Shown: positions 48,015-61,025, counted from the stretch's first letter. The stretch is DNA of 64,000 nucleotides from Endomychus coccineus (GCA_958510875.1 OY294068.1:18394297-18458296); one strand, 5' to 3'. The notes: generated by a model not told the origin, from the sequence alone. Program-made: numbers and translations.

Positions 48015-49620
48015 TATTGCTATTAATGTATCAACTAGTGAGCCCCTGCGTGACCCACCGACTCGACTCGTTTCTGAAATTTGTCTAATAATACTAGACT
48101 ACTTCATGATTATTCAAATAGTGCATTGGTAGAGATTAATTCATTGATTCTCTACCTTCTTCTGAATAAAGTAATAATATCAATTCATCATCAACAGAAT
48201 TATTTGAAACTGCCTGTATCCCGACAAATAACTTTATCTCCTGTGATTATTTCAATGGAAAGAGATTACATTCATTAGATAAAAAGAATGGTACTATAGA
48301 TTAATAAGAGTTATTCAATAGTCATGAGCAGTAATATCAAATGACCCAAGGAATGAGGTTTCATTTTTTTTATGAAAAAGACATCAAATTCGTGAACCAT
48401 AGAAAATCCTATCAAATACAACCTCGACATTGGAAGGGATCAGCACTTTGCAATTTTGAAGGTCCTTGGTCCAAGGATATTTGGAGTATTTCGTCCCCAC
48501 AAAGGCATATAAATATCTGTATAGCATTCATAGAGTAAAACCCATAAATTTCACAAAGTAATCATTTATAACGGAAGACTACAATTGTATACCGTTCGAT
48601 GATTTATTGGAAGAATATTAAAAGCTTAATAACAGTCATTATGCTGTACTCCTACTCTTATATTGCATTTAGTACTGCAATCGTTCTATCATTTGACGAG
48701 CGTTTCGAAATAAATAATGGAATTATATAGAATATCAACAAAGTGTACATTCCATCGTTGTTATTGGAAACAATTTACTAATTGTTTATCGACATCTCGT
48801 TATTATTATCCAACGTATTAGAACAGAGCTTGTCCAGAAAGAAACTTCTAATTATGGTTTTAACAAAAGGTTATCAAAGCTATTAACTAGTTTCTTCTGA
48901 TCGGCCAAAAAACAACACAAATCAATTTCTTTTAATTATATTATTCACCTTCATATTGTAATATGTCATGAGGAAATAAAGAGAATTTCCAAGGAGTTTT
49001 CAAACGACCATCAACATGTGCAAAACTTCCAAAGAATCTTCGGTAGACCGAAACAACCCTCAGATAACAACACCCGAGGAATAAACCTGTTTCCTCCCTT
49101 GTTTCGACGAGTTGAGAGTACTTCTCGAAAGATAATTCGTCGAGGATTCTCAATTTATCAATGTTCTTGCCTGATTTTATTAAGTCCGCGTATTCCCAGC
49201 ATTTCCCTATATATAGCAAGTTACTATTAGGACGTTTGTTCCAATTCAACCATGGATTATGTATTGTGGTGCAGCTTACCCCAATACTGAGAAATCTCAA
49301 CGATGAAAATAGCTAAGACATCAGTCGCGCGTTAGCGCGTACTCCGTCTTAGTGCCTTGGCGATCCTCGCGGTTCATCGTGAACTTTATACTCTAAAAAA
49401 ATTATCGATGCAGTGGCTCAGAATAAAAACCGATAGTATTATACATTCTATATATTTCCAATGGGCCCTTCACAGGGCCAACAATTACAACAATTACTGA
49501 GCATAACCACGAACATAACATATGAAATATAATAAAATATCTAAAAATAATATCTTATATCTGAAATACCTACCGCCTTTCCTCATATTTTTCTTTCAGT
49601 ATTCGCTTTTTCAATAATAA
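48015..49620. other. intron sequence; one unrecognised 119-codon frame
   Basis: The - strand frame 49300-48941 has a protein-like stretch (LRILDELSFEKYSQLVETREE) but no recognised domain. Next to it, 49316-49380 is GC-rich with a CGCGCGTTAGCGCG hairpin, so it may be part of an old transposon. Confidence 0.35.
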
Positions 49621-49720
49621 AAATTCGAATGCCCATCTCCTCTCCGAATACTCCATCGCAGGGTAACACGATGTGTTTTGAACATTATAGGTTTCCCTTT
49701 CGTACAGTCCAAATATAAAA
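49621..49720 (+). repeat. short LINE 3' fragment
   Basis: AAATTCGAATGCCCATCTCC and the following AACATTATAGGTTTCCCTTT match, with a small insert, the end of the LINE piece near 32840-32905. Confidence 0.5.
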
Positions 49721-49797
49721 ATAAAAAATTCTTTTGAGTTGTAACTCAAATGATCAGATTATATTTGATGATATTGTTAATATTATATTAATTACAG

Positions 49798-49938
49798 GTG
49801 TCGAACAATGCAGGGCTTCTTTCACACTTTGTGAATCTACAGATAGTGGTTCCTGAAGCTACAATTCAAGGCAGTAGAGTAGGAGAACATCATGTGGACA
49901 TTGGGAGTATCATTGATTTGGTTTGCATAATCGAAAAG
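49798..49938 (+). CDS. dpr12: dpr12 exon: end of Ig domain 1, start of Ig domain 2
   Basis: Acceptor ATTACAG, donor AAG/GTAAAA, phase 0 on both sides. The 47 residues read VSNNAGLLSHFVNLQ, the last strand of Ig1, then VVPEATIQGS and HVDIGSIIDLVCIIEK with the first cysteine of Ig domain 2. SHFVNLQ-VVPEA is a strongly conserved linker in Dpr proteins. The exon reads open for 20 more codons into the intron, but the splice site and the next exon's start at SPTPPQ settle the end. Confidence 0.93.
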
Positions 49939-50269
49939 GTAAAAATATTCTCATTCAAATCTGTACCTTTCTGTTCTCTTTCGGTACCTATAATGTTCCT
50001 TTGATGGATTGCTGAACATAATTATAAATAAATGCAATTTTTCCTTGGTTCAAAAATTGATAGCATACAATGAAAATATAGCAAAAGAAAAATTGTGTGA
50101 AGAACTCATAAGTTTCGCGAACAGTTTGCTTAATTCAGAAAACACCATTACGGAGAAATATAAATCATACTATTAAATTGAAAATGTTTAGGAACAAGAT
50201 GAAGAGGATGGGTGATTCTAAAATATGCAAAACTTTGAAAACTGCGCATCATATCGACCACACTGAGCC

Positions 50270-51466
50270 TCTTTAGATCATACCTATCAAATCGCTACCA
50301 ATATGTAATCAGCAAAAGATAAATTGGGAAATCTAGTTAGATCAGACAAGTTGAAAATTTACAAGGGAGTACCGCAGGGATCAGTGTTGGGGCCGCTTCT
50401 GTATGTAGTATATACAAATGACTTACCTGATTATCTACTGGAAAGTTCTGAACAGTTTGCTGATGACACATCTATTACACTTTCAGTTTCTCCGTCTGAT
50501 GCACTTGACGTGAGGGTCTTTGAAACTCTATCAAGGGCAAATAGTTGGTTCTCTGACAATAATTTAAAAATGAACTGTGAGAAAACACAGTTACTTCAAT
50601 TTAGTTATCAATCAAATAAAGAAATTGTACTTAACAACCCTGTAGACACCATCAAATGTCTGCGGTATTGTTCTTTTCTGGGTATTTTATCATCGATTCA
50701 AGACTTGACTGGTCCATGCAGATTGACAAGGTGGCGAAATCTCTATCAAGGCATTGTTTTGCCCTAAGAACTATTTCAGTACTAGTAAATATTCAAGCTT
50801 CCATGACTGCCTATCATGCTTATGTCCAGTCTACCCTAAAACATGGAATAGTTTTTTGGGACAACTCAGGCGACGTTCAGAGGGTGTTCGCTCTTCAAAA
50901 AAGATGTGTTAGATGTATATTTAAGTTTCCTCAGAGAGAAAGCTGTAAACAGTATTTTGTAGGGAATGGAATACTTACCTTACATAGTTTATATATTTAT
51001 GAGGTAGTGCTCTTTGTTTCCAGAAATCGGGAAATATTCAGGGACTACTTACAGAAACACGATCATGGCACAAGATATAAAAACAACTATAAGTGCAATA
51101 AATTGAATTATACTTATCTACAAAAAAACTTTGAGTTCACTATCCTGAAAATATACAATAAATTGCCTTCATCACTGCAAGAACTACCTACTCTAATCTT
51201 GAAAAACAAGTTAAAGAAAATACTCATTCATAAAGCATACTATACGCTAAATGATTATTTAACTGATCCCCATATAGATATTCTTTGAACTGTTCCATAA
51301 AGTATGATATTGCATATCTGTATAATGATTTTACTAATTTTATGTATTGAATATTTCAATTTATTGTATTACTATATTTAAACTACTTAAATGTTATCTG
51401 ACGTGTTCTACGCCACTTGAAGGCATATGTAAATTTGAACTAATAAACGATATCTATCTATCTATC
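50270..51466 (+). pseudogene. LINE reverse-transcriptase fragment with frameshift
   Basis: The frame 50324-50767 has VPQGSVLGPLLYVVYTNDLP and FADDTSI (catalytic Asp pair). A shift around 50660-50680 moves the reading into the frame 50656-51288, with HAYVQSTLKHGIVFWDNS, ALQKRCVRCIF and a full C-terminus (IYNKLPSSLQEL). After the stop, about 160 bases end in a (TATC)n run at 51450-51465, a typical LINE tail. The element is 5'-truncated; only one clear frame break is seen in the retained part. Confidence 0.82.
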
Positions 51467-51475
51467 AAATTACTT

Positions 51476-51685
51476 ATAAACTATAACTTATATAGCAAAT
51501 CATATAGTTTATTAACACTAGCTTACCAATATGTACTATCCACAACACAAGTAGCTTGTGAAAGGTGTTTTTCCACCCTAAATTTTGTGAAAACCAAACT
51601 AAGCACTACACTAAGTGATAATCAATTGGAAGCATTTTTATTAATGAAAACAGAACAACCGAAAAAGACGTGTCAAATAACTTAG
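51476..51685 (+). pseudogene. hAT transposase C-terminal fragment
   Basis: The frame reads QVACERCFSTLNFVKTKLST, then LSDNQLEAFLLM, the dimerisation block of hAT transposases. It lies directly after the LINE tail, which suggests the LINE inserted into a hAT copy. No other transposase part is visible nearby. Confidence 0.7.
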
Positions 51686-51689
51686 ATAG

Positions 51690-52555
51690 TGATGAAATAA
51701 TTGGCATAATCTCTGAGGAAAGCTGTTTATTGGGAAGGGAAATATCTTTATAAAACTTATCTAAGATTTTGTTACACATTTCTATACTATAGGAATAGGA
51801 ACCTAATTTTAGTTTGTGGCCGAGTCCGACTGATATATTTTGTTTCTTTCCTTAACACCTTATAATTATAAATAATATAGGTACTGTTGTCAGTCCGCCC
51901 CTGAATACACTTCATCATTTCATACTCCACTTGAGCAGCTACTGGTAGTAGTTGTATAATCGTAAACAACACAACTGTGAAAATCTTGAGAAACCAATAC
52001 AGCTCAACGTAACTGCAGTCAAGAGATTTAAACCTCATTGAAATTGCAGAGCCGATCACAATCCATGGAAACACTGCACGGAGTGCAAGAACATAATGAC
52101 CGCACATTTTGTTATCAAACAACCTGCATTTGGTACCAAGGATCGTAAAATTGAATCATGGCAACATTATTAATAATAAAACGTGAAACTCCCATTAATC
52201 GTGTTAATGCTCTTAGAAAGCATTCAATTATGCTTTAAGCGCAAGTTAAAAAAAGTAAAGTAATGAATAATGAATCAATTCCGTTTTGATTTCTTTAAGT
52301 GGAGTTTTAATCGCCCTCCTTTATCACCATCGTTTGTACGGCTGGGTGAGAGAAACTTCCAAATTATCACATTGCCGAATAGTTATCATTTCAGCGGAAG
52401 CAATATTGGGCGTAACTTTGATTTGCAAAACTATACTGTTAACTGAACATCGAATGCATTAAAACTGTGAAACTAAGGGAGAAATCCCACATTTATAACA
52501 AAGGTAACGGAAGAAGTATAGAAGTATTACATATTACAGTGAATACATAGAGCCT
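51690..52555. other. intron sequence, no gene
   Basis: A - strand 111-codon frame (52122-51787) has hydrophobic stretches but no recognised domain and is probably chance or repeat-derived. Nothing else was seen. Confidence 0.4.
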
Positions 52556-53012
52556 GAACAATCAGATAATAAACTGGGGAGTGAGCCTTCTCTGCCTGAT
52601 CACAGAATAATTTGTCACAACGAAACAGGGCCAAGTATAACGGAGACTGGCAAGAGATACACCAAGAAACTAACCATCTACTTATGCAGTTGTAGTAGTC
52701 GGATAAGATGGGACATGCACAACAGTTCTAATCCATAGGAATTGATGTAATCTTAATTGTTCTAATTCAAGAGAAAATTCTATCACACATAGTGAACATG
52801 CCGGAGGTAGATATGGTGAAAGGGGCAGGGTTATCTTCTTCTCTGAGTTGGGAAAAATGAATACAACACATCACAAATCTCTGCAATCAATTACTGTGGC
52901 ATCGTTCATCCTGACAATGGTAGAAAAAGCATAATCAGGAGAGGCAACCTGGAGAATACTCCCTGCGACATACTTCAAAGAATGGTGCCAATCATTGGAT
53001 CTCAACATCTAC
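52556..53012 (+). pseudogene. possible LINE endonuclease fragment
   Basis: At about 52593-52640 one frame reads GSEPSLPDHRIICHNETG, close to the E-SLSDHR end of LINE AP-like endonucleases. The rest up to about 53012 is frame-broken, with GC content above background. This is a weak call from one short motif. Confidence 0.4.
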
Positions 53013-53013
53013 C

Positions 53014-53135
53014 CATAGCGATCAAGAATAGAGTACTTGAATGACGGATATCGTCACTAGCTCTAAAAACTCTACAGTGTTTCTAACTCTTTCTAATTTG
53101 TCGGAAGAGACACTATTTCATATGTTGTGGTCTCT
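53014..53135. mobile_element. partial copy of the CATAGAGATC MITE
   Basis: CATAGCGATCAAGAATAGAG at 53015 matches the left end of the MITE at 61855-62057. The inner part (TCTAAAAACTCTACAGTG, then TTTCTAACT) is diverged. The right arm is missing. Confidence 0.6.
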
Positions 53136-54079
53136 CAAAATCAACTAGTACAATGAATATTGAAGAAATCATCATTGAGATTAAATCCTGTTTCGTGTAG
53201 AAATCTGACAGATGAAAGTTCTTTGAAATAGACTGAATACATATAATATCGCCTTTTAGTTTTAAAATCTTCTTCGAAAATTATTGTCCAAAACGGAAAA
53301 TACTGGATTCCTCATGGCACAAACATTTGTTTCTTTCTTAATTCCCTTTTTTCATTTTGATATTATATGTAATAATGGAATCCAATTTGAATATTTGGTA
53401 ACAGCTACACATCTGAACCTCTTGAAATCCTGTTTTCGAAATTTGTATCCTCAAAAAGATTGTCAACTGCCCGATCCCAAATGATCGTGGAGTCATTCTG
53501 TTGTTTGTTCGTTTGGCTGATGAGCCGTTCCATGCCCTATACAATTTATTGAAGTCTAAATCAAAATGCAAAGCTTTTTGAAGTAGGTTAAATAGTCTAC
53601 GAGCCGCCACTGTGATTTTCAATTGTTGTACAACAAATGATCATTTCCAAAATTAATGAATTTATAAATTACACTAAATCGGAATTCGCTTTAGAAGAGT
53701 TCAGTAAGTAATTGATTCACGAAAGTTGCTTGACGATCTTGATAAAACGATGTGATTCCTTTTCTGTTGTCAGAGAAATCCCCATTTAGCTCTCGCATAC
53801 AGTAAAAATTGCTTTTCTACCAACAGAGCCATTGCTATTTAAATCCAATTTACGTCTGCGGCTCCCCTACAACCCTAACCTACTTCTGTATCGTGAATCT
53901 GGAAATTTATATTCAGTACATTTACCTAAGAGGTTTGAACGTATACAGTGATGGTCAATGAATACTGACATTTGCACTTCCCTAGATATCCGTATCCGTG
54001 TTTGTATTATTATTGTAACATATTAGTTGGAAAGTAAGGAGACAGCCAGTTGTATTTTTGTCTAACTTACAAAAACAAA
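53136..54079. other. intron sequence, no gene
   Basis: Two overlapping frames of 66 and 94 codons on opposite strands at 53284-53622 have no motif. The sequence is AT-rich throughout. Confidence 0.45.
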
Positions 54080-55260
54080 TCAATCAAGTGTACAATAATT
54101 ACTTGTTTTTGCGACTAACATGAATGAGTTTTTTTTATACTTTGAATACACGCAACCTATGATGTGTGAGTCAGCAGTGGAATGTATTTTTCTTGAAGGT
54201 TTGGAGGTTATAGGCATAGGGAAAGACCTCACTAGGTAAAGAGTTCCACAACGTCGCTGTTCGATAAGAAAATTAAGTGTAGTAGGAAGAAGTTCGGCAG
54301 ATCTCGAGCTTGGCAGTAAAGGGGTGACTAATTTGAGCTTGTCTGGCTCGCTTATCTCGAATCTATCGTGGTGGAACAACAGACGAGATTTCTGATGTAC
54401 ACCGACCACGAATATAGCTATAGATACTCGTAAGTGAGAGATCTTCCACCTTTCTACGATGCTCATAAGTGTGACATCATCAATCAGACGAATAGCTTTC
54501 TTCTGGATAGAATCCAAGATCTTCACCATATGTGTGGAAGCCGAGCTCCAAACAAATGAACAGTACTCCAGGACACAGGTCGAATCTGTGCTTTGTAGAT
54601 TATGAGAAGCTGCTAGGATGTAAAGTAGCTGTTGGCACGGAATAAAACACCAAGTTTTTGTGAAGCGTTCTTCGCAATGGACCACACATTATCGTCACGG
54701 AAGGGTGCTGTTGGTGGTGATCCCGAGCATTGTTACGGAAGACTTCATAGGAATAGTTCTACCTGACATCATCATATTAGGGATTGTGGGATTCGCCTTC
54801 CTGGAGAAGACGCAAGCTTGAGTTTTGGTTGCATTAAACTCGATTATCACATCCCCATTTCAAAATTATTGTCAGATCTTCATTAGTTACGTCCACCTGT
54901 CCCTGTCCCACTCCCCTGGTTTCATTGGATGGTATAGAGGTTCTAGATGAGAATCTACAAAGCTGTAGACGGGACAGGTGGTCACTTCCAGCAGATAGTT
55001 GATATGGTGCAGAAACAAACTTGGTACCAAGATAGATCCCTGTGGAACATCAGCGTTGATAGCCATCATATCAGAGGATACTTCGTCAACCACCACATGA
55101 AGTGATATATTTGAGAGACAACTCGATAGTAAGCAAGATTGAGGCGGCAAACCATATGACTGAAGTTTCTCAAGAAGGCTTTGGTGCCAGAGCCGGCCAA
55201 ATGCTTTGGAAATATCCAATGATATAGCTAGAGATTCCACATATTTTCCAATAGATTTCT
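54080..55260 (-). pseudogene. LINE reverse-transcriptase fragment (Jockey/R1-like)
   Basis: Read on the - strand from 55240: LDISKAFGRLWHQSLLEKL (motif A), VPQGSILVPSLF, then a region where the usual catalytic YADD block is degraded to YSFVDS. From 54685 come LEYCSFVWSSASTHMVKILD and IQKKAIRLIDDVTLMS, and a C-terminus ending near 54080. Stops and shifts separate the pieces at 54690-54890. Its family matches the fragment at 32520-32975. Confidence 0.78.
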
Positions 55261-56990
55261 GCCATACATGTGTTACGATAATCGATGTCCACTAATGAGC
55301 TAATGACCCATTTATTCAATGAGTGCTCTCAATATCAAAGTCTATGCTAATTATGAATTAAATTAAATTTCAATCTTATTGTCTTTCGATGAATTTTACA
55401 ATAAAATTACAAAACATTGCCCTATGCCCTTAAAATCGATAATTTTATACAATTTGATTGACAGGCAATAGGTTGGTCACGTGATTTGCATATATACATA
55501 CAGAATTATATAGAATATAAAGATCATATCACTATAAGATTTGTAATGAATCGTTTCACAGTACTATCGATTTATTCAGTGCAGTATGTATTCATTCATA
55601 TGCAGCGAAATGCAAACGCAAAATCTACAATGATTATTATTTATTATGCTTAACGAATGCTTTGAATATAAAACCTCAGGAAGGAGTATTGGCTGATCAA
55701 GTATACGACCGGCATGGTCGTTGCATATGGAGGTTAAACAGTGGCGTAACCTTTACAAAGGTAGCAAACCATAATCAAATTTTTAAGTCAAATAATTTCT
55801 TAGGAAAACTTTATAAGCGAATATCAACTATGGCAAGTATTTCCGTTCAGTGTTTGTTTAAAATTGAGATTGTATTCAATGCTTGTTACGCCTATGATCA
55901 TAGCCTGACATGATATGCCATGTTCAAAATGAAAACTTCCAAATACACTTAAATATAACTAAAATTATGATGAGGTACTATTGAATGTACTGCCCCCGAT
56001 TCACACGAGAAATATAAGCAATTTAATGAAGCTAGTCTTCAATTTCGTATTATTATTCATCATTTTGTTAGGAAAACATGTAAGAGCATTGAAATATGTT
56101 AATCAATGGTATGAGTAAAGCCAATTCGTCGAACCTTATTTATATAAATATTCCATTCTTCTACATGAGCGCATCATTTTGGATGAGAAGATCTCTTTCT
56201 GTCCCAAGCAATTTTACAGTAAATAAAGCAAGTAGTGAACTTTGTAAAGTAACTTTTCCTTCTACATGATCTTTTTAAGTTTGAGAAAACTGTAAACCAA
56301 CTATAGTCAATAAACCACAACATCATTCCCATACATTCGGAAAGTAGATGAATTATCATGATAATTTATGATGATGATGAAACTTATATATGAGGTTAAA
56401 AATTTATCTACAACCTCTTATTAACTTTAGTGTACAATTTAACTTCTTGAGAACAAGCAATTTGTTCAGAATAGAATACGATAAAGTTGCTGGGCATAGC
56501 AGGGCTATCTGTGGAAGAATCACGAATAGGATATTGATCCCTTCAAGAGGAAACCAGCGATGGTTTTTGAGATATCAGATAAATTGTGTGTCGTTTATGT
56601 TTATGCCTCATAGTATATTCAATATTATATGGCAGCAGCTACCTCAATTCCTGTAGAACTGTAAATTATAATAAGACATACTGGTTACAAAACGACGCTC
56701 ACAGAGAAAGCGATAAAGTGAATTATAAATATGGAACTTAATTTGGTTTTAGTTTGCAGAAGCCAGTAGAGTACTAGCTTCACTTGAAATTTCAACAGCA
56801 AGTGCCTGAGGTATGTTCAGTTCGTTTCCTGTATTTCGCTGGGGAGATGAATGTTCTACGTTTAAAAAATTCAAATAGATGGATGTCTGATTTATTGATA
56901 GAACATTTGAAAATACTAGAGGAACAATGTTCCTGATTCTTCCGATTTCATGACTTTAGTTTGCTCTTGTTGGTACGTTGCATGATTTTT
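55261..56990. other. intron sequence, no gene
   Basis: Frames of 83 and 88 codons (55662-55913 and 56390-56656, +) have no recognised domain. The second contains RAICGRITNRILIPSRGNQR, which could be a transposon remnant. Confidence 0.4.
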
Positions 56991-56994
56991 TTGC

Positions 56995-57600
56995 ATAGAG
57001 GAGGGGAAATCTTGCCTAGACGCTTTGGGTGCCCGCACTCCCGGGTGTGCCGAATTCTTACCGACCGAAACCCCTCCGCCATAAGGTTGGTTCTTCTTCC
57101 TTCAGATGGAACTCCACTGCACTGCGGTCATTAGTGTTCTATTGTGCCCTCACATATTCATATCTCTTCATCAGTCCGGTGTATTTGAAGAATTTCTGTA
57201 GCCTGATTTAGGGGATATTTCTGATTTCCTCGGGTGTAGCTTTATCGTTCCCAAGGTATGTCTGAAGACCAATCGCGTATGCCGTGCACTGAGACAGTAC
57301 AAGCATGGGTATCTCTTCTTCCACGCCTCAACCGCAGCATGTGAGCTGACCTACCAGATCTATCTAGAGATGTTTGTTGCATGGGACGTGTCCGATCAGG
57401 AATGCAACAAGATTCCTTATTTCTTGTCTGTTGAACGTCAGTAGATTTTTCACCGCTGCTACTGGAGGTCTCCCATTAGTCGCTTGGAGTGCGACATACG
57501 GGGCAGTTCCCTCCAATAGTACCGGTGCTCTGCCTCGAGTCATTTTTGGATTACAGAGTTCGCTGTGGTATGAGAAATGACACAAGTTGGCTCTGGTCTA
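56995..57600 (-). pseudogene. LINE ORF2 C-terminus and 3' UTR
   Basis: On the - strand from 57585 the frame has VALQATNGRPPVAAVKNLLTFNRQ and IGHVPCNKHL, the conserved block after RNase H in many I/Jockey/R1-type LINEs. Past a shift come pieces of the zinc-knuckle and C-terminal region (LQTYLGND, then IRLQKFFKYTGLMKRYEY) and a GC-rich 3' UTR down to about 56995. The fragment is 5'-truncated, and its GC content contrasts with the intron around it. Confidence 0.65.
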
Positions 57601-58407
57601 GTCAGGGATTGTAACTAATTTTTGTTTAGGTTCTTCAACCCCAAAATCTTCCATTTCTTGGAAATTTTCTTCATTCATTAGTTCTGCTCTAATTTCTTTA
57701 TTTATGTATATTGCCAAATTCATATGCCATAAGCATTCATGTACGTAAACTTCTACTGATTTGACACGACTTTAGTGGTGACATTTCTGAGAAGCCAAAA
57801 AAACCACGATATTTGTATTTCACTCGGTAGTTGTTTAGTCACAAGCAGCTTAACCTGCACACTTGCAGTTTGCAGTGCAGCACTTCTCAAGCGCGTCCCA
57901 ACGAGTCAAGTAAGCAGGCAAGATACTTTCTAGCATGCAAATATGGTAGAAAAGGAAAGCACATCGGCACGCAGACATAACCTAATATATTCAATTGACT
58001 GTCTTTAGCTCGTCTGGAAACTTATATGGTTCTTTCCTTGCCTGAAATAGACATATAGATGTTTACACAAAAAGCAAGTAACTTTAGAAAGTTGCTTGTT
58101 CACTTGACTTTCTTCTCTACTGGCTTTATGTAATAACCATCCTTTATAGAATCGAACGATATCGAATGTTCTCAAGATTGATGACAATTATGTTATTAAG
58201 CTCATGTTTATAAGATTTTCATCTCAGAATCGCATCAAGCGTTAGTTATAATTTTTAATGAGTTAGTTCGTGTTTCTACATTGAAACCTAGAATCAAATA
58301 TCAATCTTGAATTTTATCATATTATTGGTAATACTGCTGATGAAAAAGTTGTCTGGGTCCATTCGACATCTGAATAAAGTTAATCTACATATCTTTGTCT
58401 GTTCCAG
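57601..58407. other. intron sequence before dpr12 exon 4
   Basis: No gene or clear repeat. The acceptor region TTTGTCTGTTCCAG is a good splice site. Confidence 0.45.
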
Positions 58408-58621
58408 AGCCCGACTCCCCCGCAATACGTGTTCTGGTATCATAACGAACATATGATTAACTACGACACCGCAAGGGGAGGAATTACTGTTGAGACGGTA
58501 CCAGGACCACGAACTCAAAGCCGATTAACGATACGAGATACCAACGACGCGGATTCTGGCAATTATACATGTTCTGCTTCTAATACGGAGCCGGCTTCCA
58601 TTTTTGTGTTCGTGTCAGAAG
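58408..58621 (+). CDS. dpr12: dpr12 exon: Ig domain 2
   Basis: Acceptor TCTGTTCCAG, donor GAAG/GTAATT. It begins in phase 0 and ends one base into a Gly codon. The 71 residues start SPTPPQYVFWYHNEHMINYD (Ig2 tryptophan in FWY), pass through RGGITVETVPGPRTQSRLTI and reach DSGNYTCSASNTEPASIFVF, with the second Ig2 cysteine and an N-Y-T sequon. SPTPPQYV...NYD and TEPASI.VFVS are hallmarks of the Dpr family. The split Gly codon joins to DN of the last exon. Confidence 0.95.
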
Positions 58622-59755
58622 GTAATTATTGTTTTAATCACCGCAATTCCGACACGAGTTTTTATTCGCAAGATTCAACGTCTAATCAGAGAAAGGTCAT
58701 CGACATCATTGAATGGTCAAATAGTCGGCACACAACCTCTAAAATGAGTAATCTTAATTGCTTACGATTTACCAATGGCAGTTTTCTTGGTTTACCGTAA
58801 TCATTTTTGATCTTCTGACTTTTCATCACTGTTTGTTGTCAATCTTAATTACAAAAAATGTGAATAGGTAGTTACATTCTATCGGCACGGATAATTCAAA
58901 CAATGTGAAAAATGCTTGCAGTTGTCAATAAATTCTCGTATATATTATAAAGGAACTCATCGGGCCCCCATAACGTATGTACTGAGCTGTTACTAGAATT
59001 AAGAGATGTTTCCCAATTTTTAGATCTTAAAGTATGTTAATACTCTAATCTAAGATACTTTCCAAAAGTTCTCAGTAGCTTGTACCAAACAAAACTCTCT
59101 CAAATTATTTGCACAATTGTTGCTTCAGACAATAAATCTAGAGATTTGCAAGAGCAATGGAAAATTCAAGGCGTGTTCGCGTGATTTTTTTTTTCCGTGA
59201 AGATTGAGTATTTCGTGTATCTAATTCAGGTTCCGAAATAAACAACCGCGGATCAAGTTTCCGACGAAATCAGCTGTTCCTCATTTCTTCGAATGAAACA
59301 ATGTAAATATGTACTAACATTCCTATAGATCATTTTAGAATAACTTTAAAGTAGATCACCGTTTGGACTTCCCAAATCGGTAGATCGGTTTTCCGATCGG
59401 TCGTGAAAAAATTGAGATAGCTGATAAGCTCTGAAAAATTGAACAAGAAAGAATTTGGGTCGGTCTGTCGCGATTCCTAAGTATTCTAACTGGTTAAAAA
59501 CATGTATCAAACAGTAAGGAGTTAACTATTGTCACAATTCCTCAACAAATTCGCATTCGCTACAAATGAAAAACCGATTTGCAAATCAATCTACTTTGGA
59601 AAAACGTCAAATCTTAATGAACGTAAACCTGGACACCTATTGGACAGAGTACTTAGTCCTCCTTAAGACCATTGTACGCCCCCCCACCCCTAATGTGCAA
59701 TGTACCTAATAAATAAAGTTGTTGACACTTTCTAAGTAAAAATTATCTATATACC
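58622..59755. other. last intron, first part; no gene
   Basis: AT-rich intron sequence with no open frame of note. A run of C at 59682-59692 and a stray AATAAA near 59710 have no clear role. Confidence 0.4.
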
Positions 59756-60709
59756 GGGATATCAAAAATTATCTTGGTCAAGGGTGGTTGTAGAATTTAA
59801 AACGTGTGTCTTACTTTACGTTCGAAATAATTATGTCACTGTCACACTGACATCATCAATAACCTACAAATTTCATACCTATTTATTTCAGTTGTAAAAC
59901 AATAATGAACTACAAATTATGAAATAATTATGTGAACTTTGAACCTTTTCAGAGGTCGTGATAGCCACAATCCGGGTCAAAAACTGTTTGAAATAGTTAA
60001 TTTTCAGTAAATCGAATGACGTTCACGTGAGAAGCCCGTAGCACGCGAGTTAGAAAAGTGCAAACTGGTTGTACCTAATACCGCTTTACGACGACTTTTC
60101 GCATGCCGTTTTCGCTCTATGTATTTAGATTTAGTATCGGACCGTGCCCGACGGCCCTTCTTTTTTCGATGAATGTCCATCAAATAGGAAAATTTAATTA
60201 AAACAGTTTGAGCTATTCTCAAATCTCAGCTACGCGCGTCTAACGTGCGACGTACCAAAGGAAATTTTCTCGCGACTAAAATATACACGAAGCGGGTAAA
60301 AGCTAGCGGGCCATAGCCTAAAACACTCTATTACAACTGGCGCCGGTCGCACGGGGCAAGAAACGGCCCCAAATTAACAAGACCGAGGTAAAATGTATAA
60401 ACTCTAACTTACGCGCAGCGAGGCATATGTCAAAATGATTTTATTCGTAGCTAATTACATAGGACGTCTGGCGTTCATGCAATTATGTTTTTAGATAATT
60501 CGAACCTTCTAATTTCGATAGGCTACGTGAAAATCCCGGAGTCCAAAGCGCTAAAGACTTCTGAGTGTTACAATATTCGAACAAAATTGCGAAACTTCGC
60601 ACTTTTAGAAACTTCAAATTAATTATGACATAATTATTTCAAACGTAAAGTAAGACACACGTTTTAGATTCCACAACCACCCTTGACCAAGATAATTTTT
60701 GATATCGGT
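59756..60709. mobile_element. inverted-repeat element containing a Helentron 5' segment
   Basis: GATATCAAAAATTATCTTGG at about 59758, followed by GTCAAGGGTGGTTGT and TAAAACGTGTGTCTTACTTT, faces its inverse at about 60630-60706. The arms are about 80 bp and well conserved. Inside, 60400-60640 is an inverted copy of the Helentron 5' unit of 41103-42079. No coding gene is seen; a 72-codon Arg/Lys-rich frame is probably meaningless. Total length is about 950 bp. Confidence 0.75.
60400..60640 (-). repeat. Helentron 5'-unit copy, inverted
   Basis: On the - strand it shares with 41103-42079 the blocks TTTGAAGTTTCTAAAAGTG, GACTCCGGGATTTTCACGT, GAAATTAGAAGGTTCGAATT and CATATGCCTC. Divergence is visibly higher than between the tandem units. 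Confidence 0.8.
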
Positions 60710-61025
60710 AGTAGTCTCTGTTTTTTTTTTAATAATCAAGACTCGACTGAAACGTAATTCGTAGAACTTTGAGTCTATTGTTTTATAGCAATATTTGTCA
60801 AATGTAACAATGATCCTAGAGTACAAGGAGACCCAACTCCATGTTAACGCGAATGGAATATATTTAAGGGTTCGCTTCCACTTTTCGGGACGCGCCGTGT
60901 CATAAGGAAAGCGCGGAGATAGGCCTCCTTTACTTCCTGAATGTATGAATTCCTACATAGAGCACATAGTTAATTAGTGTGACTGATTGCCTTAATTTTC
61001 ATGTTTATTTGCCCTAAGTGAGTGA

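Noticed and set aside
60004..60222. Arg/Lys-rich 72-codon frame
   Set aside because: Located within an inverted-repeat element with no recognisable protein; low complexity.
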